From the NCBI GenBank assembly GCA_023428755.1, contig JAEYWX010000031.1, positions 1 through 64,000 of the forward strand: a DNA stretch of 64,000 nucleotides. The letters are read 5' to 3'. A program made the translations under genes and the position numbers. This document shows, one piece after another, positions 25,720-36,300 of the stretch; position 1 is the first letter of the stretch; the number at the start of each line of letters is the position of its first letter. The DNA comes from Bacteroidota bacterium. GTDB taxonomy: Bacteria > Bacteroidota > Bacteroidia > Chitinophagales > Chitinophagaceae. The notes under the pieces are model-generated. The model was not told the origin of the DNA and searched no databases. It saw only the letters and a list, made by a program, of their open reading frames with translations.

Positions 25720-26690
25720 AACGCATCCCAATCGCCGGTTTGGCAGAACCAATCAGCATCAATCAATGGATGCTTTATTCGCCCGGCCGTGTTCCCAACA
25801 AGTGTAATTTTTCTCGGTTGCAAATACACAGGCAATTTTACAAAACCACTACCAACTGTATTGCTTTTACCGGGCGACGAAATCAATACTGCAGCAAAGC
25901 AACCACACTTCCTTGCAGTTTGTGCAAGAAACCGATTCAAATACCGAACAGCATTTTTCTCGATATAATTATATTCCATCACAACGATGATACGAATACC
26001 TTTGATCGTTGCCACCCGAGCCACTACATTTCCCGTGATATGCTCGTTACTTATGTGGTTATACATAAAGTAGTTTCCCCCCGGCCGCTCCACATACCGC
26101 CAATTCATATAATTTGCTGTACGGTACAGCATCGCACTACCCTTTTCCGCTAAGGCATTTGCATAAGCATCCTGCAAAGCATCAAATCTTTTTATTCCAT
26201 GCAAACCAGGTCGGAACCCGGCAAACAATACCGGCTTTGTCCAAAAACATAAGTCCTTCAATCCCGGGAACCCAGCTCGCTTTGCACCTGAGAGATTATT
26301 ATAATTTGGAAATCCAAAAATAAACGAATCGGCAGCAACCTCGTTCCGGAGTGCCGTCATACTTTGATTAAAAAAAAACCGTCCCTGAAATTCAGGCAGT
26401 ACAGCCACATCACCTGTATGCCACACTTTGTAAATCTCTCCCCGATGTATTGCATGCAGGGGGATCATTGAAACTCCTCCAACAATTTTACCATTCAGCT
26501 TTGTAATCGCCAATTTTGCTTTGCCCCAAGGCAAATTGTATTTCCACCTGAAGTAATCAATTGTGAAATTATTTTCAGTGATTTTATTTTGACGGAACAT
26601 TTCCCTGAATGCCGCAAGATGCAGGTTACAATATTGTTCCTGGTCTATTTCGTTGAAATCAGTAATGATGATCTGTGCCTTTCCGCTCAT
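25716..26690 (-). CDS. GNAT-fold N-acyltransferase
   Basis: 324 residues. The first half holds an acyl-CoA-binding GNAT core: an acceptor strand with WRYNLPWGKAKLAITKLNGKIVGGVSMIPL (key residues VGGVSM), then TGDVAVLPEFQGRFFFNQSM (key V-LPEFQGR, the pyrophosphate-binding Q/RxxGxG region in degenerate form). The second half is less conserved and may be a second GNAT-like lobe (NYMNWRYVERPGGNYF). The start overlaps the end of the upstream deacetylase gene by 32 nt, so translation is likely coupled. Acting after a deacetylase, it would re-acylate an amino sugar; this is inference from position only. Confidence 0.65.
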   Translation of the reverse strand: MSGKAQIIITDFNEIDQEQYCNLHLAAFREMFRQNKITENNFTIDYFRWKYNLPWGKAKLAITKLNGKIVGGVSMIPLHAIHRGEIYKVWHTGDVAVLPEFQGRFFFNQSMTALRNEVAADSFIFGFPNYNNLSGAKRAGFPGLKDLCFWTKPVLFAGFRPGLHGIKRFDALQDAYANALAEKGSAMLYRTANYMNWRYVERPGGNYFMYNHISNEHITGNVVARVATIKGIRIIVVMEYNYIEKNAVRYLNRFLAQTARKCGCFAAVLISSPGKSNTVGSGFVKLPVYLQPRKITLVGNTAGRIKHPLIDADWFCQTGDWDAF

Positions 26691-27537
26691 TATTCAAGTT
26701 TTGTACTGCACGATATTCGTTTGCTCTTTTGGTGCTGGTAAAAAATTTTATAGCAGACGTTGATGCCACGTTCCCCTTTAGTTCGGCTTCATTACTTTGA
26801 CCAACATGAAAAATCACTTCAATGGAATCTGACACTTTCTCTCGGGCAACTGATACTCCCTTTTTTACATTCTCCTGAAACATATTTCCTGAATATAAAA
26901 CGCCCATTGCCCGTTGCATTTTCTCCGATTGCCGGGCACCCGAAATAAATGCAAAAAACTTAATGACCAGCCACTTTGCAAGATTATTTATATAAAACCA
27001 GCTCAGTAAGTGTTTTAAAGATGATATATAAAATGGTTCCACAGGTACCCGCACCCGTTTTAGATGATGCTTTTCTGCCAATTGCAACGTAATCGCAAAC
27101 AGAGAAGGTATCATGTGAAGATGATTGTGGCTGTCAAGCCCGGCAACCTCATGCGATGGCATTGCAGTTTTAACAAGTTGAATTTGTGCATCCCATTCAT
27201 TATATATCTGTGTAAGAAAATTCTTTTTTTGTTTACCGCCAACACTAACCATCCACAGTGCTCTAAAAAAGGAAACACGGAAATTTCCTGTGCTGGTTAC
27301 CAGATGAGGCACATCATTTGGCGGGAGACATGGTCGCAGATCAGTTACATTCAGGTGAACAGAAAGACGGGCAGGTGTACCTGCATATTCTTTCATTTCG
27401 TCTGCTACAAGATCTAGAAGATCTTTATTTGCGAGGATACTAAATCCATCCAGCGCCCCTTCTTTCCAACAACGCAAAATATGCGAAGTACTTTCAGCAG
27501 ACAAGCATGCATCATCTGAATGGAAAAATACGTTCAT
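26659..27537 (-). CDS. YdjC/ChbG-family polysaccharide/oligosaccharide deacetylase
   Basis: 292 residues. Metal-site residues are visible: the D8-D9 pair in FHSDDA, H61 in SVHLN, and the H137-N-H139-L-H141 cluster in LDSHNHLHM. These define the carbohydrate esterase fold of ChbG/YdjC/HpnK, which removes acetyl from N-acetylated sugars or lipids. No signal peptide, so it works in the cytoplasm, presumably on a lipid-linked or nucleotide intermediate. It overlaps the acyltransferase gene (32 nt) and follows the methyltransferase gene by 4 nt; these three form one minus-strand unit. Confidence 0.8.
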   Translation of the reverse strand: MNVFFHSDDACLSAESTSHILRCWKEGALDGFSILANKDLLDLVADEMKEYAGTPARLSVHLNVTDLRPCLPPNDVPHLVTSTGNFRVSFFRALWMVSVGGKQKKNFLTQIYNEWDAQIQLVKTAMPSHEVAGLDSHNHLHMIPSLFAITLQLAEKHHLKRVRVPVEPFYISSLKHLLSWFYINNLAKWLVIKFFAFISGARQSEKMQRAMGVLYSGNMFQENVKKGVSVAREKVSDSIEVIFHVGQSNEAELKGNVASTSAIKFFTSTKRANEYRAVQNLNNERKGTDHHY

Positions 27538-27541
27538 ACGT

Positions 27542-28456
27542 TTATTTTAAACAAATAGCAGTTGCTTCTAAAACACCCGATGGCACAGGTAATGTAACCC
27601 TTGGTGAAACCATTTTTGCAATGGCAGTTCCACCAAAAAAATTCAGCAAATAGCGAATCGGATATGGAACAAGAATTGATTTCACAGAAACAGTAAAATC
27701 AGTATCAGGTTGTTCTGCAATCAATTTTTGAAACATTGATCTGCAACCTTTTTTTGACGGAATATTGATATGCTCCCCGGGAATAAAATAGGGCCACTTT
27801 CGCCCCATCACTCTTCCTGCAATTGAATCGCTTGCGGGGCATGCAATATAGATTATGCCATTTTTAGCAGCTAGCGGAAGGAGAGAACGAATTAATTTGG
27901 AAGGATCTTGTACATGCTCCAGCACTGCCAACGAAATAGTAAGATCAATACATTTTAAAGGAATCATTGTGTTCAAATTGTCGGTATTCAAATCTGCCTG
28001 GATCCATCTGACAGACTTGAAGCCGTTCAATCGCTCAGGCCTTGGATGAAAATCAACTGCTATACCATTTGCGTTAGGATATTTTTCAGCAAGTATTGCC
28101 GAAAGAATCCCATCTCCAGCTCCTACATCCAGCCAGGTAAATTCGGAATTGTCTTTTATAGTTTCCGGCATGCGGCGCACAGCTCTGCGTATTGATTGTG
28201 TATAAAGCGCATTTAATGGACTTTCAGATCGGAACTGTTGAAGATGTTTCTGAATGCCTCCACCATCAAAGGAATTGTAAAGCAATGCCAGTTGTTCGTT
28301 TGATGGAACCGGGTATGTGATCAGGGACCTGCATTTATTGCATTGATAAATCGTAAAGTATCCAATTGCAGGGAATACTGGATGTGGTTGCCTCTGATAA
28401 CTTTCTTTCAAATCTGTACTACTGCAAAAGCAACAATGTAAAAAATCCCTACTCAT
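27542..28456 (-). CDS. class I SAM-dependent methyltransferase with an N-terminal zinc ribbon
   Basis: 304 residues. Residues 8-42 hold two cysteine pairs (C8, C9, C11; C39, C42) typical of a zinc ribbon in sugar methyltransferases. The SAM motif is D110-V-G-A-G-D-G116, and motif II/III residues follow (DLTISLAVLEHVQDP, key LEHV). Hydroxyl methylation of a glycan intermediate is the likely role. It is the first gene of the three-gene minus-strand unit and begins 71 nt from the divergent YfhO-like gene, with a palindrome between them (28469-28503). Confidence 0.78.
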   Translation of the reverse strand: MSRDFLHCCFCSSTDLKESYQRQPHPVFPAIGYFTIYQCNKCRSLITYPVPSNEQLALLYNSFDGGGIQKHLQQFRSESPLNALYTQSIRRAVRRMPETIKDNSEFTWLDVGAGDGILSAILAEKYPNANGIAVDFHPRPERLNGFKSVRWIQADLNTDNLNTMIPLKCIDLTISLAVLEHVQDPSKLIRSLLPLAAKNGIIYIACPASDSIAGRVMGRKWPYFIPGEHINIPSKKGCRSMFQKLIAEQPDTDFTVSVKSILVPYPIRYLLNFFGGTAIAKMVSPRVTLPVPSGVLEATAICLK

Positions 28457-28468
28457 TAAAAATCAAAA

Positions 28469-28503
28469 TTTAGGCTACAACAATAATTGTATTTTAGCCT
28501 AAA
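28469..28503. other. palindrome between divergent glycan genes
   Basis: TTTAGGCTA (28469-28477) and TAGCCTAAA (28495-28503) are perfect 9-bp inverted repeats, with an inner ACAA/TTGT pair. They lie between the divergent methyltransferase and YfhO-like genes. This is a candidate operator for both units; on the minus strand it overlaps a near -7 box, TAAATTTTG. Confidence 0.4.
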
Positions 28504-28526
28504 GTTAGATTTAAAAAAGCATCCAG

Positions 28527-30635
28527 TTGAAAAAACAATTATACCCATTACTGTACATTCTTATCATCTTTTTGGTTGCTTATTTACCACTTACATCATT
28601 TTTGTTTGCCCTGAAAAATGATATGTTTATTGGTTACCTGCCCCCAAAGTATTTAATGGGCGAAGCAATCAGCAGCCATCAGCTTCCGTTGTGGAATCCA
28701 TATATTTCATTTGGGTTACCGTTTTATGGCGATATGAGCAGCGGATACTGGAACCCGATTACCTGGCTGATTGCAGGAACAACCGGGTACAATCCCTACA
28801 CGTTAACCGGCGAGGTAATGCTGTACATATTTCTTAGTGGTGCAGGTATGTACTATTTAAGCGGACTTTATACAAACAACAAATACATCCGTTTGATTGC
28901 TGCAATTTCATTTATGTGCAATGGCTACATCGTAGGCCATCTGCAACACATCAATTGGCTGAGTGGGGCTGCTTTTTTGCCATGGAGTTTGTGGTCGTTA
29001 AAAAAAATGTATGCGCAACCAACGCTGCAATCAATTTGCACAGCGTCGCTGATGTTTTATTTACTGGCATCCTCTTCTCATCCGGGAATCATTATTGGAA
29101 GTATTTATTTTTTCCTTGCTTATATTCTTTTCAATCTTGCAGGAGACTATAAATCCGGTTCAAAATCATTGTTCCAAAAAAAAATAAAACTCAATGCAGT
29201 TTTTCTAGTTGCATTAGCACTCTTGTCGGCCGGAATGATTGCCGGTTATCTTGATATTATTCCTCACTTTGAACGTAGCGAACAAATCGAAATTAACCGG
29301 TCAGTTACAGAAAATACAAGTTTCAGCAGTTGGATCAGTATGGTCCTGCCCTTCAGCACAACTACCAACGCTGCTTTGTTTTCAGGAGACATTGCATTCA
29401 GAAATATTTACTGGGGTTTACTTTTATTTCTGTGCTTCATTTTTTCAATTGTTACAACGAAAACAAAGGAACAGGTTTTCTTTTTCGTAACAGGCTCGCT
29501 GTTTCTCTTACTTTCGCTTGGACATGAGTTTAAACTGGCAGCCACTAAAATTTTACCGTTGATCGGCTACGTTCGGTTAAATGCAGAATTCAGAATTTTT
29601 GCCGTCTTTAGTTTCGTAATTATTGCTGTAATAGCACTTCATAAATTACAAAGCAATAAAGATGCAGTTGTAAAATATTTTCACCTGATATCAAAGGGAT
29701 TACTCATACTAATTTTGTTGCTTATTGCGGGATCCATTCTTCCGATTGCCTTGAATAAGGAGAGTATCATTTACAATTTGGGTGAATTCACACTGCAGCA
29801 GCCCATTCGAGACTATTTAAAGACTGCAATAAAACAATTTTCGGTTTACGATACGTTTATTATTCAGGGCAGCATTCAGTTGATCTTAGCATTTTTTATT
29901 TACAAGGCCATCAAAAAAACAAACTTCAAAGCACTTTTTGTCATTACAACTTTCGACATAATCCTTGCCACACTTTTAAACGTTCCGTACACAGGAGTGG
30001 GGAAAACCTCTGTTGCTGACTTAGCCCGCATTCAACAAAAATCGCCAAAAGGGATTCCAGTGCCTCCCCTACAGCCTGTCAATGCAAATGACACCATTCC
30101 ACTACATGAAAGAATTTTATTTGGCGAATGGAGTTTTTATAGTAAACAAATTGGTTCTGATAAGTTGATTTTATACCCTGTTAAATTAAAAAACAACTTT
30201 TCATATTATGCAATATCAAAAAAAGACACAAGTCTCTCCGTTTCAAATTTCCCGTTTCTATTTGGTGCAGATGTAATTTACCCTGAAAAAATCATAAAGA
30301 CGAATGACCTTTCATTCAAAAATATCAAATCGTTTAAGACAAATGAGATTGTCATCAATCTTGACTCTATCTCACCGGCATATCTGATTCTTTTACAGAA
30401 TAATTATCCGCATTGGTATTACGAACAAAATAATATAATTAAGCCTGTATTGAACGCAGGGATAACGTTTATAGGTGTACCAACAGCTCGGCAAAAAGGC
30501 ATCGTTCGTATATTTTTCAATCCAGTTGTTATTAAAACACTGTTAGTTTTTTCGACGTTAATTCTTATTCTGTATATATGTATCAGCCTTTACCCTTTAA
30601 GAAGTATAAAATTAACAACCGAAAATGCCAATTAA
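28527..30635 (+). CDS. YfhO-like multi-span membrane protein (putative GT-C glycosyltransferase)
   Basis: 702 residues with about 12-13 hydrophobic segments and a soluble C-terminal part before the last span. Start is a TTG at 28527; the frame is closed by a stop 15 nt upstream, so no ATG alternative exists. Near the N-terminus MGEAISSHQLPLWNPYISFGLPFYGDMSSGYWNP (key LPLWNP, GLPFYGD) is the YfhO family signature. YfhO proteins are implicated in adding sugars from lipid carriers to extracytoplasmic polymers such as teichoic acids. The last 11 bases overlap the following membrane gene. Its DNA is visibly more AT-rich than the core genes. Confidence 0.72.
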   Translation: MKKQLYPLLYILIIFLVAYLPLTSFLFALKNDMFIGYLPPKYLMGEAISSHQLPLWNPYISFGLPFYGDMSSGYWNPITWLIAGTTGYNPYTLTGEVMLYIFLSGAGMYYLSGLYTNNKYIRLIAAISFMCNGYIVGHLQHINWLSGAAFLPWSLWSLKKMYAQPTLQSICTASLMFYLLASSSHPGIIIGSIYFFLAYILFNLAGDYKSGSKSLFQKKIKLNAVFLVALALLSAGMIAGYLDIIPHFERSEQIEINRSVTENTSFSSWISMVLPFSTTTNAALFSGDIAFRNIYWGLLLFLCFIFSIVTTKTKEQVFFFVTGSLFLLLSLGHEFKLAATKILPLIGYVRLNAEFRIFAVFSFVIIAVIALHKLQSNKDAVVKYFHLISKGLLILILLLIAGSILPIALNKESIIYNLGEFTLQQPIRDYLKTAIKQFSVYDTFIIQGSIQLILAFFIYKAIKKTNFKALFVITTFDIILATLLNVPYTGVGKTSVADLARIQQKSPKGIPVPPLQPVNANDTIPLHERILFGEWSFYSKQIGSDKLILYPVKLKNNFSYYAISKKDTSLSVSNFPFLFGADVIYPEKIIKTNDLSFKNIKSFKTNEIVINLDSISPAYLILLQNNYPHWYYEQNNIIKPVLNAGITFIGVPTARQKGIVRIFFNPVVIKTLLVFSTLILILYICISLYPLRSIKLTTENAN

Positions 30636-31734
30636 TAAAAAACTGACATACATTGTTTTTTTTACTCTATACAGCGTCTTTCTGTTTTTTATTTATACGA
30701 GAAATGGTATTATGGCGCAAAATGAAGCGGAAAAATATGTTTTAGCAGCACAAGAGTTAAGCGAAGGTAATTTTGCTTATATACTGGAACATCGATTATT
30801 TTACAGCAGCTTTATTTTCTTTTTAACAATATTCAGTCAGCTCGGTGGTTCTTATGCGTTTGTAATGGCGCAGGCTCTTCTTTCATTCACAGCAGCTATA
30901 TGTCTTGAAAAAACAATTACACATATTACCCAAAAAAAATATGCAGGACAAATTGGCCTATTCCTTTTCTTATTTAACTACCCAATTCAAATTTGGGTTT
31001 TAACATTATTCAGCGACTTTTTTTTTGTTGCAATTATAACCATCACACTTTATCTCACAGTTAAGCAAAAAACAAAAACGCAAATTGTTGTTTGGGCCTT
31101 TTTACTTCTGGTACTTACTTTTGCACGCCCTCCCGGAATTTTTCTATCAACGCTGTTTTTCTTTTACTATTTAAGCCAGAGTTTTTCTTTCAAAAGGAAA
31201 CAATTGCTAATAGCCTGCGCAACTTGTTTCGTCTTGATTTTTGTCTGCCTGTTCATAGCACCTGTAAGCACAACTGATTTTATAAAACCGATAGCCTCAG
31301 GAACTATTATCGTAGAGCAACCGGATTATAATATTACTCAATTTAATGCTATAGATAAAAGTTCCATGTTATCGGCATACGAATATCTATATCAAACAAA
31401 TGGCGGGTTACATATCATTGGGTTATACTTTAAAAAACTACTTTCGTTTTTTACACTTACAAGGCCGCACTACTCCACCTTGCACAACTCATTTATGATT
31501 ATCCACTATTTTTTGTATGTCTTTTCACTAATGGGATTACTTTTTAGCGAAATTAAACAGTTGAAGTATTTACTACTATTTTCAGTTTTTTTGCTTGCAA
31601 ACCTTACTGCTATTACTTACAATGAATGGCACTATCGTTTTACAATCGCCATATTTCCATTTCTTATTATACTATCATCCATTTCACTATCCCATCTCTA
31701 CGATATTCTCCACCGAAACAAGAAAATCAGTTAA
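30625..31734 (+). CDS. multi-span membrane protein, putative GT-C glycosyltransferase
   Basis: 369 residues with about nine hydrophobic spans and little soluble sequence. After TM1 come residues NEAEKYVLAAQELSEGNF, an acidic loop with the shape of the catalytic first loop of GT-C enzymes, and then alternating spans with the ARPPG turn (about 167-171). It starts inside the last codons of the YfhO-like gene (11-nt overlap), so the two are made together. It converges on the sulfatase-fold gene with an 8-nt overlap. Assignment rests on topology and loop position and could be wrong. Confidence 0.55.
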   Translation: MPINKKLTYIVFFTLYSVFLFFIYTRNGIMAQNEAEKYVLAAQELSEGNFAYILEHRLFYSSFIFFLTIFSQLGGSYAFVMAQALLSFTAAICLEKTITHITQKKYAGQIGLFLFLFNYPIQIWVLTLFSDFFFVAIITITLYLTVKQKTKTQIVVWAFLLLVLTFARPPGIFLSTLFFFYYLSQSFSFKRKQLLIACATCFVLIFVCLFIAPVSTTDFIKPIASGTIIVEQPDYNITQFNAIDKSSMLSAYEYLYQTNGGLHIIGLYFKKLLSFFTLTRPHYSTLHNSFMIIHYFLYVFSLMGLLFSEIKQLKYLLLFSVFLLANLTAITYNEWHYRFTIAIFPFLIILSSISLSHLYDILHRNKKIS

Positions 31735-33250
31735 CAGTCTTTACATGAAGCCCCGGATTTACATTAATCATTTTATTTTCAAGCAAAGGGAGTGACTGCT
31801 GAAATTGATTTCGAAGTATACAACGGAAAACATTTACCATACCCATTGAATCTGTGAAGCCCGCATAGTTACGATCAGGCACCTTTACTGCCAGGAAATT
31901 ATTAAACTCATTAAAAAATTTATCACCTGCAGGGGCACCTCTTATTCCATGGTCACTGCCTAAAACAATTATAGCACCGGGATCTTTATCAGAAATCTTA
32001 TCAATTAACTCTATAATCATGCTGTTACAATATTGTAAATACTCAAGATAAGATTTGATATTTCGACCTTCGTTGGATTCCTTGTGAACATCGCTTAAAT
32101 TTCTCAATTTTCCTTCTTTCGTATGGAGGTAAGGAAAATGTGGTATCAGGAAGTGTGAATACATAAAATACGATGTTTCCTTCCTGCCAATACGCTGTAT
32201 GGTTCTATCAATAACTGCTTGATTATACAATTCCCTGCGGGCTATCCCATCCTTGATAAAAAAGTGAAAACGATTCGAATTGACAGCGCATAACAAATCA
32301 TTCCATAAAATATTACCAAAAGTTTTATCTAAGATTAATTGTTCCTCTAGTGGAAGAAACAAATGTCGCAAATAATCACCTTCCCCGATACGGAAGAAAC
32401 TATTATTGACAACCGCATAATTATTCGCCACTAAAAAAGACGTCAATGTATTACTTTTTATCCCTTTAGCGCATTTATTGATCGCAATTCCAGAATACAA
32501 CTCCTCTTTAGTATATCCATTTATATAATCCATATTAAGAATAGATAAAATAGAGAAGGGCGTATAATTATAATTGCTGTTTGGAGTTGAAAGCACAAGA
32601 AAAGATCTTTCCCTGAGCGCATTTTCAAACGCTGTATTGTTAAACCCAAAATGACTATTCAAAGTAAAGCTACCCACATATTCGTCGAGAATAAAAAAAT
32701 AAATATTCGGCTTTTGTTGTTGATCAACTTTTTTTAATTGTAGTGTATTTACTGTTAACTCTGCTGATTGATCAGAAATGCTGTTCCCAAAAACATATCC
32801 AATTTCAACCAAAACAAATACAATAAACAATACATTCAAATACACCACCAGTCGCTTTTTTGTTTCAACTACGAGCAATCGAAGCAGTAAAAAAAGCACA
32901 GCTGTTAAGAGAAGCAGAAGAGGGATAAAATACTTATACTGCTGCAATGCCGTCACTTGAATAATGTGTACTAATTTTTCCTTGATAACTTTAAAAAAAA
33001 GAAAAAGCAGTACCAGCCAAACAGAAAGCACAATTGCACTGAATGTATTTGTGATTCGCTTTAGTAAAAGATACAAGAAACAGATACCAACAAAAATTGC
33101 TGCAAAAATGAGAAGATTCGCCCTTGCCGGAATAAAGCCCCAGAATTTATTATTACCATCGAGAATAAAGTAAAGCGGGAGAGTAATAAAAAACGAAAAA
33201 TGCAGAACCCACTCCATTTTCCGCCCTTTCCATTTCAACAAAATCCTCAT
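31727..33250 (-). CDS. membrane-anchored alkaline phosphatase superfamily (sulfatase/phosphoethanolamine transferase-like) protein
   Basis: 507 residues. About five membrane spans fill residues 13-155. The extracytoplasmic catalytic domain follows: metal ligands D189-E190 in FFILDEY, a likely nucleophile T230 in NYNYTPFSIL, H366 and H371 in SHFLIPHFPY, and D433-H434 in GSDHG. This is the layout of LTA synthase/EptA-type enzymes, which move a phospho-substituent from a lipid to a glycan, and of sulfatase-like hydrolases. Next to the GT-C genes it suggests phospho-decoration of a surface glycan. Which group is moved is not visible. Confidence 0.72.
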   Translation of the reverse strand: MRILLKWKGRKMEWVLHFSFFITLPLYFILDGNNKFWGFIPARANLLIFAAIFVGICFLYLLLKRITNTFSAIVLSVWLVLLFLFFKVIKEKLVHIIQVTALQQYKYFIPLLLLLTAVLFLLLRLLVVETKKRLVVYLNVLFIVFVLVEIGYVFGNSISDQSAELTVNTLQLKKVDQQQKPNIYFFILDEYVGSFTLNSHFGFNNTAFENALRERSFLVLSTPNSNYNYTPFSILSILNMDYINGYTKEELYSGIAINKCAKGIKSNTLTSFLVANNYAVVNNSFFRIGEGDYLRHLFLPLEEQLILDKTFGNILWNDLLCAVNSNRFHFFIKDGIARRELYNQAVIDRTIQRIGRKETSYFMYSHFLIPHFPYLHTKEGKLRNLSDVHKESNEGRNIKSYLEYLQYCNSMIIELIDKISDKDPGAIIVLGSDHGIRGAPAGDKFFNEFNNFLAVKVPDRNYAGFTDSMGMVNVFRCILRNQFQQSLPLLENKMINVNPGLHVKTVN

Positions 33251-33333
33251 TGCATTTGCTTTTTTAAACTGAGTAAATATAAACCCATGAAGTTAAGAAA
33301 ACTATTCGCTGAAACTTTCACTAAACTTCCTGT

Positions 33334-33376
33334 AAAAAAAATGGCATTGCACTATGAGTAACATGCAATGCCATTT
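33334..33376 (-). terminator. rho-independent terminator after porU2
   Basis: A 13-bp perfect stem (AAATGGCATTGCA / TGCAATGCCATTT) with a 12-nt loop. On the minus strand it ends in a TTTTTTT run. It follows the porU2 stop by 18 nt. Confidence 0.88.
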
Positions 33377-33394
33377 ATAAATTGTTGGAAAAGC

Positions 33395-36300
33395 CTATCG
33401 CATCAAATACATTTTTCCATATCCTTTATTGAAATACTGATCGGTATTATCTCCATCGGCCTGGTATTTATCCAACGCTTTTCCATTGTTGTTTGTAATT
33501 ACCCGGTACAGGTAAATTCCATTTGCCAGTTTGTTTCCAAACTGGTCAGTTCCATCCCATTTAAAATCAGTAATATTTCTACCTACCCGTAAGGTTCCCA
33601 ATTCTGCCTTGGTGATTTCTCTTACTACTTTACCGGTAATAGTAAGAATCTGTATCCTGATATTTTGCGGAACTTCTGCACCTGTAATGGTAAATACAAA
33701 AGCAGTAGATGTAGTAAACGGATTTGGATAGTTCAGCATGTTTGAGATCATTGGCTTGTTGATAACCTGGAACGAAACCTTATATTCGAGTTCACCTGCT
33801 TTATTGCCGCTCTTATCAGTTCCTGTAACGATCAACTCATATTCTCCATCCTGCGTAAAGAAGGGATACAGATCAATCGTTGCAGCATTCTTTCCATTCG
33901 AAAGATCAGCAGGCGTGAAGCGTACCGAATCTGACTGGGGTTTGTATTCCCTTACTGTGTTATCAGGAAAACGAATACTGATTTTCATTCCTGTTGTATC
34001 ATCCAGTGCAAGGAATCTGCTGTCATCTTTCAACTGAACAAATATGTGAGGCTTTGATGAAACAATATCCCGGTTTAGAATATGGTTTCCATCAAATGTA
34101 ACATCGAGCCAGGGTTTGTAATTATCAGGCTTCACATAAAAACTCTTGAAGATAAAATTATTGAAAAGAAATTGCTCCTGCTGATCTTCGTCGGGGTTCA
34201 CCATCAGGTACAGCATATTTGCACCTGCGTAATCTTTGGTATCAATTGTATAAGATACCAGAATAGAATCACCGGCAGCCAAAGGCTTCTTTTTCGGAAG
34301 ATCAATTATATGAGGCACGTTATTCCGGTCGGTAACAATAAGTTTTAACTTTAAACTATCGAAAGCAGTTTCGCTGATATTACGGAAAGCAAGTGCAAAA
34401 TCAAGCGGCTCACCCATGTCAAGTGTATCTTTAAAACGGAATGTCACATTGGGCGCAATAGCACCTTCAGGTACGTAATCAGCATAGATTTTCCACATGT
34501 TAAGCTGGTGAGGAGTTGTATTTATTAAATCCGTATTACGCATTCTTAGTTTTAAATAAGGGAACGCAAGTGGGTTAATAAACAACAAACTTGTATCTCT
34601 GGCCTGATTCAAAGAGGAAAGAAGCACTTCTACACCAGCAGGGGTACGCCCGATAATATCAACCCCTGTTGAGTCTGGCTGAGCTGGTTCAACATCGGCA
34701 CCACGCCATTTTAAATCTTTCCAGGTTTTAGCCGGTCCAAACCACGGCGATTCAACCGTACCTGTTTTATAATAACCCGGCACTTCAAATACATCTACTA
34801 TTTGATCTGGTATTGCTCCAACTGTTTGCTGAGGAACGAAACTCGGATCGCCCTTTCTGTAAATAAAGATCATTGGCTGGTTAGTCTTGAAATTATCAAT
34901 CAAGGTAAATCCTGCACTTTTTAATCGATGGTAAAGTGAGTTACCGGCACCAAGAATGGATTGATCAGATTTCAGCACAGCAGAATCAATGGGTGCAACG
35001 AGGTTGGACCCAAGATTTGTTACAACAACGTAGTCGCCATTTTTCACCACATTGTCCATAAAGTTAATTGCATTGATACGGGATGTTTGATTGGTATAAC
35101 CGTACTCGAAGAATATTCTTGGTCTGTCGCCACAAACCTGTAAACTGTTATACAAACCAGGGCCATTTAGTACGGATGTATTTTTCTTTGGCTCTAATGT
35201 TTTGCCATCAAATACATAAAACTGGAATGAAAGGTAACGGCATCCGTAACGTTCGATATTTTCAAAATCGATTGCCACATCAATACTTGCTTCTATGTGA
35301 ATGGGGTGTATCCCTGTACGGAATTGAATACGTTTAATTGATGAATCAAACTGCAAGGTCCTTGCATCATTCAGCAACATTGTTTTATAGGTACTTTGCT
35401 TATGCTGGAAGTAATGCGACTGATTGAAGCCTGTTTCCGTTCCGGGGATATAAACAAAACTGAAGTCGTTCCACAATACAGCCGAATTATCTTCAGGCCT
35501 CATACCTACCCGCCAGTAATAGACAGTACTGTCACTGAAGGTAATGCCAGATGGCTTGAATGGTATGGCCCCTCCGGTACTGCTTACGGAATCAACTTTG
35601 AGGAAAGCAGAGTTGAAGTTTTGTGTTGTATCGATTTCAAAATAATACTTACGTAAAGTGCCCAGTGGATTCGCAGTTGATGCGTAGTAAGTTATATTCT
35701 GTTTATTAATAATTGAATAATTGTAAGGATATACAGGCCTTAACTCATCTTCGAAAATAAAGAACTCCTTTGTAACCGAATTATTCGTTTCACAAATTTC
35801 ATTAATGACATTATCAGGATCAATTTCGATTCGCAGCTTATTACTTCCTTTATCCCTGGAAGGATCAACTGGCAATTCTAGAAGTATTGAATCAGCATAA
35901 GGAACCCGCTCAATTTTTTGGTCAAAGGGAACAACGGTAGACCCATCGGGTAATATCCGGGTTACACGCACATGTACAGAATCACCTGTTGCCTTGCCCA
36001 GATTCACAATTTTGACAGTTGCATTAAATTTTGTTTCTGCAATTGAAATAAATTCAGGCGCAATTTTTACCATTGGTGCTTCAACTGCGTAATCGGGTTT
36101 TTCGTAACTAAACAGTTTCATTGCAGGATCGCCATGTAGCGCAATTTCTTCCATGTGCATCCGCACATAAAAGTCATTGAACGAATACAGTCTTGAAAGT
36201 GTATCATTTACATTGGCCATAATACGACCAATTGATTGACCATATCCTTCCGCTTTGGATAACTGTTGATAGAATTCTTCTGTATAAATATGCAGGTAGT

